Positions 1-7,180 of a stretch of 12,589 bases of DNA are shown here, piece after piece. The stretch's first letter is position 1. The number at the start of each line of letters is the position of its first letter. The notes under the pieces are model-generated. The model worked only from the letters and a program-made list of their open reading frames with translations, was not told the DNA's origin and ran no database searches. Source of the stretch: Thioalkalivibrio sp. GTDB lineage: Bacteria > Pseudomonadota > Gammaproteobacteria > Ectothiorhodospirales > Ectothiorhodospiraceae. Position numbers and translations under genes: made by a program. The stretch spans positions 1 to 12,589 of the forward strand of contig PUOZ01000175.1 of the NCBI GenBank assembly GCA_003553165.1. Direction: 5' to 3'.

Positions 1-252
1 CCACAGGCGTGGTTCCGAGGACGGCAGGGAGAAGTCTATGACGGCCAGACGATCGGCCGGTTCCATGCCGCTGTTCACCGCGCAGGTCATCGCCGCGATG
101 GCCTTGTTCAGCGCGTCCTTCTGCAGGGCCGGGGCCTCCAGGGCCAGTTTCTTCAGCAGTGTAGGGTTGGCTTCTGTTTCGGCGAGCGCCGGCGACGAAA
201 ACAGCCCGATGGTTACCATGGCCAGCAACAGCTGGCGAAACGTCTTGTGCAT
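1..252 (-). CDS. Murein L,D-transpeptidase catalytic domain family protein (YkuD_2), partial
   Basis: Only the N-terminal 84 codons are present; the gene runs off the left edge, which leaves no partial codon. The start is the ATG read leftwards from 252, with a GAGGGGG Shine-Dalgarno (261-267) eight bases upstream. Residues 1-24 form a signal peptide (MHKTFRQLLL..., cleavage likely after SPALA), so the product is exported. After a short helix-rich stretch, the sequence GMEPADRLAVIDFSLPSSEP RLW matches the opening of the YkuD_2 family, in which DYSLPS-like residues precede the catalytic sheet. Family members are predicted periplasmic transpeptidases or carboxypeptidases acting on peptidoglycan peptide stems. 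The catalytic His/Cys region lies outside the window, so activity cannot be judged. The gene is divergent from ldtD, another L,D-transpeptidase. The assignment rests on the N-terminal family signature alone. Confidence 0.8.
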   Translation of the reverse strand, partial: MHKTFRQLLLAMVTIGLFSSPALAETEANPTLLKKLALEAPALQKDALNKAIAAMTCAVNSGMEPADRLAVIDFSLPSSEPRLW

Positions 253-271
253 TCGCTTTTCCCCCTCGTTC

Positions 272-293
272 CGACGGCCGGGCGCGGCCGTCG
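272..293. repeat. Perfect 9-bp inverted repeat in the YkuD_2 gene leader
   Basis: CGACGGCCG (272-280) is followed by a 4-base GGCG loop and its exact complement CGGCCGTCG (285-293). It lies about 20 bases upstream of the minus-strand start codon, just outside its Shine-Dalgarno, so it would form a stable hairpin in that mRNA's leader. It lacks a T-tract on either side, so it is not a typical intrinsic terminator. It could be a leader hairpin or a protein-binding site. Confidence 0.6.
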
Positions 294-394
294 ATTGGTG
301 CATGCGTACTGTTGTCACCCCGTGCTGAACGCGTCGCCACCACGCATGGTCACAATGACATGGAGCCGTCCGCGGACTGCGGCTGATCTCGGGC

Positions 395-429
395 GCTGCG
401 CCTGGTTACCCAGTACCAGGAGGCGCAGC
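395..429. repeat. 9-bp inverted repeat upstream of ldtD
   Basis: GCTGCGCCT (395-403) is complementary to AGGCGCAGC (421-429). Inside it, TGGT (403-406) can alternatively pair with ACCA (415-418), so two nested pairings are possible. It sits 48-82 bases before the ldtD GTG start. No T-tract follows. Whether it is transcribed is unknown, because no promoter could be placed. Confidence 0.5.
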
Positions 430-476
430 AAACAAAGCCGCGATTCTAACACCTTGGCAACGGGAGAAAAACTCAG

Positions 477-2165
477 GTGGTGGCATTCCGGATCATCGTG
501 CTGCTGGTGGCCTTGGTCTCGTCAGGCGCGGTCCTGGCGGACGACCGTGATCACCCTGAAGTCGAGCGGCTCATTGCAGCAGCGCTGGAATCGGCTCTGG
601 AGAACCAGGGCGCCGCGCTGGGCGCGCCTGCGTCCGAGCTCTTCAGCACCCTGGATGCCAAGGCCTGGTTTTATGCAGAGCGTGGATTCGCGCCGGCCTG
701 GGATCGGGCAGAGCGGCTGCAGCGCCTGATCGCGGCGCTCGAAGGCCTGGCACAGGACGGTCTTGACCCCGATCTGTACGGGCTTGCCGAACTGCGCAGT
801 CGTGCGGCAGAAGGTGTGGGGGGCGCGGATGAGGCCGCCTGCACCGACATGCTGGCAACCCGGGCCTATTTGAACGCTTTGCTGCATCTGGCGCTGGGGC
901 GGCTGGATCCGGCGCAGGTGGATCCGATATGGCGCTACGGCGACGCGCCGCCGCTGGATTCGCGGCGCCTGCGGGTCATCATGCTGGCGGGAAGCGCGCT
1001 GGATGATCCCGCACGCGCGTTCGAACGCGTCCGGCCGGATTTCCCGCAATACCGGGACCTGCGCAAGGCCTACGCGCGACTGGAAATCCGGGCGCAGGCA
1101 ACCGAATGGCCGCGGATTCCGCAGGGTCCGTTGCTGCGTGAAGGGATGAGCGATCCCCGGGTGCCGCTGCTGCGCCAGCGCCTGGCCGTGTCGCCAGCGA
1201 TCCTGCCGGTGCCGATGCCCGGCGAGCCCCTGCACCACTCCGTGTACGACGCGGAGCTGGTCCAGGCTGTGACGGCCTTCCAGCGTTCCCATCACCTCCA
1301 GGCCGACGGAATCGTCGGACCCGAGACGCTGGCCGCGCTGAATGTACCCCTTGCGGACAGATTGGTTCAGATACGGGTCAACCTGGAGCGCCTGCGTTGG
1401 CTGGCGCGTGAAGAAGAGGACAGCTTCGTGCTGGTTGACATCGCGGGAGCGGAGATCAGCTTTTTCCGCGCGGGCGAGCGGGTCTGGAGCGCCCGAACCC
1501 AGGTCGGGCGCCCGTCGCGTCCGACGCCCCGGCTGCGGTCGGAAATCACTCACCTGACCTTCAACCCGACCTGGACGGTGCCGCCCACCATCCTGCGCAA
1601 CGACATGCTACCGAGTATTCGCGAGGACATCGGGTACCTGGATCGAAACAGGCTTCGGATCCTGGACTATGACGGCAACAGGCTCGATCCGGAGGAGGTC
1701 GACTGGGACACTCCTGCAGGCATCATGCTGCGCCAGGACCCGGGCCCGGATAATGCCCTGGGCCGCGTGGCCATCCGGTTTCCGAACCCGTTCCTCGTGT
1801 ATCTGCACGATACGCCCAGTCAACGCCACTTCGCGGCAGACCGGCGTGCCGTCAGTTCCGGGTGCGTGCGCGTCGAGCGGCCCATGGAACTCGTGGATCT
1901 GTTGATGGCGGACGGCAGCGATGCCGGGTCGGGTGCTGCGAAGAGACTGCTCAACGAGGATCGTACGCATAATTTTCATCTGGCGCGGCCGATTCCCATC
2001 ATTCTCGCCTACTGGACGGCAGACGCCGATGCCGATGGGAACATCCGCTTCAGGCCGGACATCTACCGCACGGACGAGCGGGTCGCCAGGGCCCTGGCCG
2101 CGCAGACGCTGGCCGCCCGGTCGCCACCGAGCCTTTGTTCCCGGTTCGTGTCCCGCTCTCCTTAG
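477..2165 (+). CDS. ldtD: L,D-transpeptidase, YcbB/LdtD type
   Basis: The 562-residue product is a periplasmic enzyme that forms 3-3 meso-diaminopimelate cross-links in peptidoglycan and can bypass D,D-transpeptidases. The GTG start at 477 has GGAG (463-466) ten bases upstream; another GTG at 480 is possible. A signal peptide covers residues 1-21 (hydrophobic run ending SGAVLA). Next come the LdtD scaffold domain (about 30-215), a peptidoglycan-binding domain (about 223-285, with AFQRSHHLQADGIVGPETL) and a YkuD catalytic domain (about 315-480). The active site shows LHDTPS with His444 and SSGCVRV with the nucleophile Cys463, as in E. coli YcbB. It is somewhat shorter than E. coli YcbB (about 615 residues). 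The last residues and the TAG stop lie in a short repeat (2160-2174), so the C-terminal tail is probably not conserved. It is transcribed divergently from a second L,D-transpeptidase family gene. Confidence 0.95.
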   Translation: MVAFRIIVLLVALVSSGAVLADDRDHPEVERLIAAALESALENQGAALGAPASELFSTLDAKAWFYAERGFAPAWDRAERLQRLIAALEGLAQDGLDPDLYGLAELRSRAAEGVGGADEAACTDMLATRAYLNALLHLALGRLDPAQVDPIWRYGDAPPLDSRRLRVIMLAGSALDDPARAFERVRPDFPQYRDLRKAYARLEIRAQATEWPRIPQGPLLREGMSDPRVPLLRQRLAVSPAILPVPMPGEPLHHSVYDAELVQAVTAFQRSHHLQADGIVGPETLAALNVPLADRLVQIRVNLERLRWLAREEEDSFVLVDIAGAEISFFRAGERVWSARTQVGRPSRPTPRLRSEITHLTFNPTWTVPPTILRNDMLPSIREDIGYLDRNRLRILDYDGNRLDPEEVDWDTPAGIMLRQDPGPDNALGRVAIRFPNPFLVYLHDTPSQRHFAADRRAVSSGCVRVERPMELVDLLMADGSDAGSGAAKRLLNEDRTHNFHLARPIPIILAYWTADADADGNIRFRPDIYRTDERVARALAAQTLAARSPPSLCSRFVSRSP

Positions 2166-2286
2166 GAAACACTGATCAATGTCCTTCGACAGGCTCGGGA
2201 CGAGCCGCCAGCGGCTGATTCCCTTCGTGGTGAGCTTGTCGAACCATGAATGGAAGTGCCTTGAGCAGCCTTTCCTTAGGACACTG
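2160..2286. repeat. Dispersed-type palindromic repeat between short direct repeats
   Basis: CCTTAGGAAACACTG (2160-2174) recurs as CCTTAGGACACTG (2274-2286), missing two A residues. Between them is an imperfect palindrome: CCTTCGACAGGCTCGGGACG on the left, and on the right TTCGTGGTGAGCTTGTCGAA, whose complement matches it at most positions (TTCGACA, GCTC, ACGA). The arms resemble the abundant TTCGACAAGCTCACCACGAA-type intergenic palindromes that I recall from many proteobacterial genomes; this recollection is not checked. There is no coding capacity. It lies directly at the end of ldtD, could fold in the 3' end of its mRNA, and may help end transcription. Origin as a small non-autonomous element is inferred from the direct repeats. 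Confidence 0.6.
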
Positions 2287-2368
2287 TTTTTCAGGGCGAA
2301 AATGCTCTTCTAAGGCCGATTTTATGGTCACTTTTCGCGCTTTTGTGATGGGATAACAAAGGCTTGGC

Positions 2369-2397
2369 TTGGTCCGACCCCGGGGGGGATGTATGCT
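2369..2397 (+). promoter_or_regulatory. Possible sigma-70 promoter for fbaB
   Basis: TTGGTC (2369-2374) and TATGCT (2392-2397) are 17 bases apart and lie 36 bases before the fbaB start. The -35 box matches the consensus at three of six positions and the -10 box at four. The spacer is GC-rich with a run of seven G. This is a consensus match only, and it would exclude the further-upstream TTG start of the same frame. Confidence 0.35.
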
Positions 2398-2432
2398 CGG
2401 GGTTGTCTAGGGTGCGTTGGGAGGTCATCGTG

Positions 2433-3479
2433 ATGGACGTGTTGGGACTGCTGGGTGAAGAGGGAGAGCAACTCCTGCGGCACGAGTGCAGGGGGATTCC
2501 AAGGGATCTGCTGCAGGTCCCGGGGCCGGACTTCGTGGATCGGGTGTTCGCGCTGACGGACCGCTCGCCGGTGGTGCTGCGCAACCTGCAGATGCTGTTC
2601 AACACCGGACGCCTCGCGGGCAGCGGCTATCTCTCCATCCTGCCGGTGGACCAGGGGGTCGAGCACTCGGCGGGAGCGTCGTTCGCGCCAAACCCGATCT
2701 ATTTCGACCCCGATAAGCTGGTCCAACTCGCCATCGAGGGCGGCTGCAGCGCGGTGGCTTCCACGCTCGGCGTGCTCGGCTCGGTATCCCGCCGGTATGC
2801 GCACCGGATTCCGTTCCTGGTCAAGCTCAACCACAACGAGCTCCTGACCTACCCCGCGATCGCGGACCAGACGCTGTTTGCGTCGGTGGAGCAGGCCTTC
2901 GACCTGGGCGCGGTGGCCGTTGGCACGACGATCTACTTCGGTTCGGACGCCTCGCGCCGCCAGATCGAGGAGGTCAGCGAGGCCTTCGCACGGGCCCATG
3001 AGCTGGGTATGGTCACGGTGCTGTGGGCGTATCTGCGCAACGATGCCTTCAAGAAGGGCGGGGTGGACTATCACGAGTCCGCGGACCTGACCGGACAGGG
3101 GAATCACCTGGCCGCGACCATCGGCGCGGACATCGTGAAGCAGAAGCAGGCGACCAACAACGGCGGCTACAAGGCCATCGGTTTTGGCAAGACGCATCCC
3201 GGGGTCTATGACACCCTGACCTCGGAGCATCCGATCGATCTGGTTCGCTACCAGGTGGCGAACTGCTATATGGGCCGTATCGGTCTGATCAACTCGGGCG
3301 GTCCGTCCGGCGAAAACGATCTGCAACAGGCGGTGCGGACGGCTGTCATCAACAAGCGTGCGGGCGGCATGGGGCTGATTTCAGGCCGCAAGGCCTTCCA
3401 ACGGCCGATGTCCGAGGGCGTCGGGTTGCTGAACGCAATCCAGGACGTGTTCCTGTCGAAAGACATCACGATCGCCTGA
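2433..3479 (+). CDS. fbaB: Class I fructose-bisphosphate aldolase (DhnA/FbaB type)
   Basis: The 348-residue cytoplasmic enzyme reversibly cleaves fructose 1,6-bisphosphate to dihydroxyacetone phosphate and glyceraldehyde 3-phosphate in glycolysis/gluconeogenesis, through a Schiff-base lysine and without metal. The sequence is close to E. coli FbaB (350 residues) throughout: [20 protein letters not shown] near the N-terminus, [42 protein letters not shown] with the likely Schiff-base Lys236, and GLINSGG plus [13 protein letters not shown] for phosphate binding near the C-terminus. The ATG at 2433 is preferred because GGGAGG (2419-2424) sits eight bases upstream and the protein then starts like FbaB (MDVLGLLG). 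The in-frame extension upstream to 2364 has no such support. It stands alone between a repeat and a 154-base gap, so it is probably monocistronic. Confidence 0.95.
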   Translation: MDVLGLLGEEGEQLLRHECRGIPRDLLQVPGPDFVDRVFALTDRSPVVLRNLQMLFNTGRLAGSGYLSILPVDQGVEHSAGASFAPNPIYFDPDKLVQLAIEGGCSAVASTLGVLGSVSRRYAHRIPFLVKLNHNELLTYPAIADQTLFASVEQAFDLGAVAVGTTIYFGSDASRRQIEEVSEAFARAHELGMVTVLWAYLRNDAFKKGGVDYHESADLTGQGNHLAATIGADIVKQKQATNNGGYKAIGFGKTHPGVYDTLTSEHPIDLVRYQVANCYMGRIGLINSGGPSGENDLQQAVRTAVINKRAGGMGLISGRKAFQRPMSEGVGLLNAIQDVFLSKDITIA

Positions 3480-3633
3480 AGGCGGAGGTCTTCCAGCATC
3501 CGGATGGCCCACGCCGCGATGACGGCCTGAGCCGACGGGTGCCTGGCGGCAGGCGTGCCTGGGGGTAGCGATACTGGCATGATGGCGGGCGATGGCGGGG
3601 CCCTTGCTGCCCCGTTGCCAACGGGGACGCGCG

Positions 3634-4764
3634 ATGTTCGGTGAGAGCTTCATCCTGTTCCGGGTCCTGGGCTTCGAAATCCGGGCCAACGTCACCTGGC
3701 TGTTCCTGGCGTTGCTGGTGACCTGGTCGCTTGCGGCCGGGTTTTTCCCCTTCGTCTACCCGGATCTCGATTCCTCGACCTACTGGGCGATGGCCCTGGT
3801 GGGGATGCTGGGCCTGTTTTTCTCCCTGTTGTTCCATGAACTCGCCCACTCGGTGGTCGCGCGGTCCTACGGACTGCCGGTGCGTCGGATCACCCTGTTC
3901 CTGTTCGGCGGCGTCGCCGAGATGGAGGCCGAGCCCAAGGAACCGCGGATCGAGTTCTGGATGGCCATCGCGGGACCCATCGCCAGCGTGCTGCTTGGGG
4001 CCGCTTTTTACCTGCTGGCGATCTTCATGGTTGCGATCGGTGTGCCCGAACACGTCGCCGGCGTGGCCCGCTACCTCGGGTTCATCAATCTGTTGCTCGC
4101 GATCTTCAACATGGTTCCGGGGTTTCCGCTGGATGGCGGCCGGGTGCTGCGCGCCGCGCTGTGGCAGTGGACGGGGAATATCCGCATGGCGACCCGCTGG
4201 GCTTCGCGGGTGGGGCAGGGATTCGGGCTGCTGCTGGTGGCGCTGGGCCTCGCGGCCTTCGTTTCCGGCAATTTCGTCGGTGGGATGTGGTGGTTCCTGA
4301 TCGGGCTGTTCGTGCACGCCGCAGCCACGGCGGGATATCAGCAACTGCTGACCCAGCAGGCGCTGCAGGGCCGAACAGTGTCGCGATTCATGACCACCGA
4401 TCCGGTGACCGTCCCCGCCGGAACCTCGGTGCAGGAGTTCGTGGATCACTACCTCTACCATCACAATTTCGACCGATTTCCGGTGGTACAGGGCGACCGG
4501 TTGCTGGGCAGCGCCGGGTTGAACGAGGCGAAGAAGGTGCCGCGCGAGGACTGGGAGCGGACGCGCATCGAGGACGTCTGCGAGAAGCGCAGCGACGAGA
4601 ACACCGTGCAGGCCGATGCCGATGCGAACGATGCACTGACCCGCATGCAGCAGCGCCGGACCGGGCGCCTGATCGTCACCGAGGGTGACCGTGTCGTGGG
4701 CATGCTGGTACTCAAGGATCTGCTGCGTTTCCTCGATATTCGTGCGGAACTGGACAGGCACTGA
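3634..4764 (+). CDS. Site-2 protease family (M50) membrane metalloprotease with two CBS domains
   Basis: The 376-residue integral membrane protein belongs to the zinc peptidases that cut substrates within the membrane. The zinc motif HELAH lies at 68-72, and the second motif [11 protein letters not shown] supplies Asp167 as the third ligand. About five or six transmembrane segments lie at roughly 18-38, 50-75, 108-136, 148-170 and 190-230. Two cytoplasmic CBS repeats follow (about 249-305 from [18 protein letters not shown], and about 313-372 ending [14 protein letters not shown]). CBS pairs commonly bind adenine nucleotides, so activity may respond to energy charge; this is family knowledge, not shown here. 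The ATG at 3634 is chosen for GGGGA (3623-3627) and because relatives begin with the [18 protein letters not shown] start; an ATG at 3592 is in frame but less likely. The substrate is unknown and the neighbours do not suggest one. Confidence 0.9.
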   Translation: MFGESFILFRVLGFEIRANVTWLFLALLVTWSLAAGFFPFVYPDLDSSTYWAMALVGMLGLFFSLLFHELAHSVVARSYGLPVRRITLFLFGGVAEMEAEPKEPRIEFWMAIAGPIASVLLGAAFYLLAIFMVAIGVPEHVAGVARYLGFINLLLAIFNMVPGFPLDGGRVLRAALWQWTGNIRMATRWASRVGQGFGLLLVALGLAAFVSGNFVGGMWWFLIGLFVHAAATAGYQQLLTQQALQGRTVSRFMTTDPVTVPAGTSVQEFVDHYLYHHNFDRFPVVQGDRLLGSAGLNEAKKVPREDWERTRIEDVCEKRSDENTVQADADANDALTRMQQRRTGRLIVTEGDRVVGMLVLKDLLRFLDIRAELDRH

Positions 4765-4916
4765 GGATGGGCACTGAGGGCGTGCGCAATCCCGTTGGCT
4801 CCGACGGACCCATTGGCCTGGAGACGCACCGGCATTGACGCGCCCGGAGCGGCGCGGCATTGGGACTTTGGCTTATCATGGGCGTTCGAAGCCGCATGGA
4901 CCATGGGAAGGCAGGC
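4765..4916. other. Intergenic gap with a short direct repeat
   Basis: GGCACTGAGG occurs at 4757-4766, spanning the protease stop codon, and again at 4770-4779, a period of 13 bases. This looks like a small local duplication. A TTGACG at 4835-4840 and a TATCAT at 4874-4879 resemble promoter boxes, but they are 33 bases apart and cannot form one promoter. No terminator or small gene was seen. Confidence 0.4.
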
Positions 4917-5477
4917 ATGAAGACATCGCTGATTCTGACTCTCCTGGGGCCGGATCGCCCGGGGCTGGTGAGCGCCGTGGCCGCGCGCGCGAGGGCCGCC
5001 GGAGCGAATTGGATGGAGAGCCGCATGGCCCAGTTGGCCGGCCAGTTCGCCGGCGTGGTGCGGTTGGAAGTCGACTCCGAGGCGGCAGGCAATCTGCAGG
5101 GTGTGCTGCGCGAACTCGAGGCTGAGGGCCTGAAAGTGACCGTCGAACCGGGGCGGGAAGTAGCGGTTCCCGTACGGCATCGCGTTCAGATGGATCTTGT
5201 CGGCCATGATCATCCGGGCATCGTCCAGGACATCTCGGCGGTGCTGGCAAGCCACGGTGTCACGATCGAAGTGCTGGAGACCGGATGCGAGCCGGCATCG
5301 ATGTCAGGGGGGCTTCTGTTTCGTGCCCGCGCCGAACTTGGCATGCCGTCCGGGGCCGGGCTGGACGCATTGCAGCAGGACCTCGAGGCCATTGCGAACG
5401 AGTTGATGGTGGACCTGGAACTCCACGACGCCGAGGGGATCGATGAAGAGGCTGCACGCAGGGCAGGGCCGCGGTGA
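4917..5477 (+). CDS. GcvR-like protein with two ACT domains
   Basis: The 186-residue cytoplasmic protein has two ACT-type regulatory domains: about residues 3-78 (LILTLLGPDRPGLVSAVAAR) and about 93-175 (VQMDLVGHDHPGIVQDISAV). The DRPG and DHPG turns are the usual small-ligand positions. Size and layout match GcvR (E. coli, 190 residues), which controls the glycine cleavage operon by binding the regulator GcvA. No gcvA, gcvT, gcvH or gcvP is in the window, so a glycine role is not demonstrated. The ATG at 4917 has GGGAAGG (4904-4910) upstream and gives the expected short N-terminus; an in-frame ATG at 4860 would add residues unlike the family. The stop codon overlaps the start of the downstream diguanylate cyclase (GTGA), so the two are probably co-translated. 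The ACT protein may therefore report an amino acid or related ligand to that signalling gene; this link is inference. Confidence 0.85.
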   Translation: MKTSLILTLLGPDRPGLVSAVAARARAAGANWMESRMAQLAGQFAGVVRLEVDSEAAGNLQGVLRELEAEGLKVTVEPGREVAVPVRHRVQMDLVGHDHPGIVQDISAVLASHGVTIEVLETGCEPASMSGGLLFRARAELGMPSGAGLDALQQDLEAIANELMVDLELHDAEGIDEEAARRAGPR

Positions 5478-7114
5478 CTGGTATGGCTGAGGAGGAGGCG
5501 GATCCTCAGGACTGGAAGCTCAGGTATCTCGATGTCCTGGCGGAACTGGATGCCAGCAGGACCTCCTGGGCGGAAACCGAGCAGGTCCTGCGCCAGGGCC
5601 TGAGCCGGCTGAGCCTGGCCGCCGATCGGTCCCACCGGGTCCTGGCGGGCCAGTTGGAGGAGCTGAGGGCACTCCTGCGCGGCGGCGTAACGGATGCGCG
5701 GCTTCGCAACCTGCTGGAGGCGATCTCCGAATCGATCCGCCACCTCGATGATGCGCCGCAGGCAACCGGTCCTTCCGCTGCGGCGCCGCGAGCCCGGAAA
5801 CGCGGGCTCGCGGCAAGACTGTTCGGCCTTGGAGCGACTGCCGCGCCGGCTGCCGCTCCGCCGCGCCGGCTGCCCGACCGGTTGGAGTTGGGGCAGAAGC
5901 TGCTGCAAGAAGTCATCGAGGAACTGGCTGCGCCGCCTGGGCAACGGGACCAGCTGCTCCGGAGGGCTGAGTCCGTCGGGGACGAGATACAACTGTTCAA
6001 CCTGGGTCACGACCTGGTCACGCTGTTGCGGCCGCGGATCATTGGGCATACAGCGCGAGAGATCGCGGACGGTGACCCTGAGATCAATTCACTCTTGCTG
6101 CAACTCATCGAGCGGATCCAGGTGCCGGACGACCTGAAAAACCGTCGCGATGCGATACGGAGCCTGCTTTCCGGCGGCACGGATCTGGACCGGATGGATG
6201 AGGCCATCCAGGGAACGGTGGACCTGATCAGCGAAAAGTGCGCTCGGTTGGAGGGCGAGAAAAGCGAGATCGAGAAATTCCTGCAGCAGATGGCTGAACG
6301 ACTGAAGGAGATCGACAGCGGGATTCGGCAGAGCCTGGTCAGTCAGCGAGAGTCCTACGATGAACGCAGGGACCTGGATGAGTCAGTCAATGCGCAGGTC
6401 GAGAAAATCGAGGAGTCGGTGGTTCACGCGCAGGATCTGAACGTGCTCAAGGAGGCGCTGCAGGAACGGGTCGATGTCATCCGAACCCATATGCAAGAGT
6501 ACCGCATGGCCGAGGAGCGGCGCATCGAGCGCGCGGAAGGCGAGGTCCAACAGCTGAATGACCGGCTGCAGAGCGTACAACGCGAATCGGATCTGTTGCG
6601 TCAGCGGCTGCACGATCAGCGCGAGCTGGCGATGGTCGATACCCTGACCGGCATCCCCAACCGTTTTGCCTATGATGAGCGGCTGAAACTGGAATTCGCT
6701 CGCTGGCGCCGCTACGACTCACCATTGGTATTGGCCATCTGGGATATCGACCGGTTCAAGGAAGTCAATGATCGCTATGGCCACCAGGCGGGCGACAAGG
6801 CGTTGAAGCTCATCGCGCGGCTGATGAGAGATGCCGTGCGCGACACCGATTTCGTTGCCCGCTATGGCGGGGAGGAGTTCGTCCTTCTGATGCCGGAAAC
6901 AACGTTGAAAAATGCTCTTGTCATTGCCGAGGGGATCCGCAGGGCCGTCGAGTCCTGCGGTTTTCATTTCCGCGGCAAGTCGGTCCCGATCACCATCTCC
7001 TGCGGTTTGAGCGAGTTTCGGGTAAGTGACCGCCCAGAGCAGGTCTTTGCCCGTGCCGATGAGGCGCTGTACAAGGCGAAGCTTCAGGGCCGCAACCTGT
7101 GCTCCACGGCCTGA
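5474..7114 (+). CDS. Diguanylate cyclase with N-terminal helical region and coiled coil (GGDEF)
   Basis: The 546-residue, probably cytoplasmic protein makes cyclic di-GMP from two GTP. The C-terminal GGDEF domain starts at DTLTGIPNR (389-397) and has the signature GGEEF at 465-469, so it should be active. RDTD at 456-459, five residues before GGEEF, is the RxxD inhibitory site for product feedback. There is no signal peptide or transmembrane segment. Residues 1-100 are helical and begin DWKLRYLDVLAEL, reminiscent of the N-terminus of soluble cyclases such as Pseudomonas PA3177; I am recalling this, not aligning it. An Ala/Pro/Arg-rich linker (about 100-140) and a second helical region follow. 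A long charged coiled coil (about 250-385) leads into GGDEF, suggesting signal passage through dimerisation. The GTG start overlaps the ACT gene's stop by four bases; an ATG at 5483 is an alternative. Confidence 0.93.
   Translation: MTGMAEEEADPQDWKLRYLDVLAELDASRTSWAETEQVLRQGLSRLSLAADRSHRVLAGQLEELRALLRGGVTDARLRNLLEAISESIRHLDDAPQATGPSAAAPRARKRGLAARLFGLGATAAPAAAPPRRLPDRLELGQKLLQEVIEELAAPPGQRDQLLRRAESVGDEIQLFNLGHDLVTLLRPRIIGHTAREIADGDPEINSLLLQLIERIQVPDDLKNRRDAIRSLLSGGTDLDRMDEAIQGTVDLISEKCARLEGEKSEIEKFLQQMAERLKEIDSGIRQSLVSQRESYDERRDLDESVNAQVEKIEESVVHAQDLNVLKEALQERVDVIRTHMQEYRMAEERRIERAEGEVQQLNDRLQSVQRESDLLRQRLHDQRELAMVDTLTGIPNRFAYDERLKLEFARWRRYDSPLVLAIWDIDRFKEVNDRYGHQAGDKALKLIARLMRDAVRDTDFVARYGGEEFVLLMPETTLKNALVIAEGIRRAVESCGFHFRGKSVPITISCGLSEFRVSDRPEQVFARADEALYKAKLQGRNLCSTA
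5785..5814. repeat. Perfect 12-bp inverted repeat inside the diguanylate cyclase gene
   Basis: GCCGCGAGCCCG (5785-5796) is followed by the loop GAAACG and the exact complement CGGGCTCGCGGC (5803-5814). It encodes the Arg/Ala-rich linker near residues 104-114. It would be a very stable mRNA hairpin but has no T-tract, so it is not an obvious terminator. Confidence 0.7.
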
Positions 7115-7180
7115 TCGAGGATCGCTCGGCCATACCGTGCGCCCTTCGACAGCAAGCCGCGTCCCGGATGGCCGGTGCGG

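Larger units (their letters stand above)
253..476. promoter_or_regulatory. Divergent intergenic region between two L,D-transpeptidase genes
   Basis: This 224-base gap must hold the promoters of both divergent genes. I could not identify a convincing -35/-10 pair on either strand. It contains two clear inverted repeats (272-293 and 395-429, listed separately). It also has a weaker pair, CATGCGT (301-307) and ACGCATG (342-348), complementary over 7 bases, and a small GTCA-CAA-TGAC palindrome just after. No small gene is evident. Confidence 0.5.

Noticed and set aside
522..1553. 343-codon open frame on the minus strand, inside ldtD
   Set aside because: No motif, and it overlaps the convincing peptidoglycan-binding and catalytic coding sequence of ldtD.
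2295..2339. GCGAAAA and TTTTCGC as a hairpin before fbaB
   Set aside because: The 7-base complementarity has a loop of about 31 bases, so it is weak and may be chance.
2328..3326. 332-codon open frame on the minus strand, opposite fbaB
   Set aside because: The plus strand matches FbaB along its full length; the antisense product resembles nothing known.
3480..3633. GCCTG-GCGG-CAGGC stem as a terminator after fbaB
   Set aside because: Only five base pairs and no T-tract.
3466..4860. 464-codon open frame on the minus strand, opposite the M50 protease
   Set aside because: Low-complexity His/Gln/Arg-rich product without family resemblance. The plus strand has the zinc motifs and CBS domains.
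4835..4879. TTGACG and TATCAT as a promoter for the ACT gene
   Set aside because: The boxes are 33 bases apart, too far for one sigma-70 promoter, and neither has a suitable partner at 16-18 bases.
7115..7180. Bidirectional terminator between the convergent cyclase and DUF2058 genes
   Set aside because: I looked for a stem with T-tracts on either side and found only short GGCC/CCGG matches, not enough to call.
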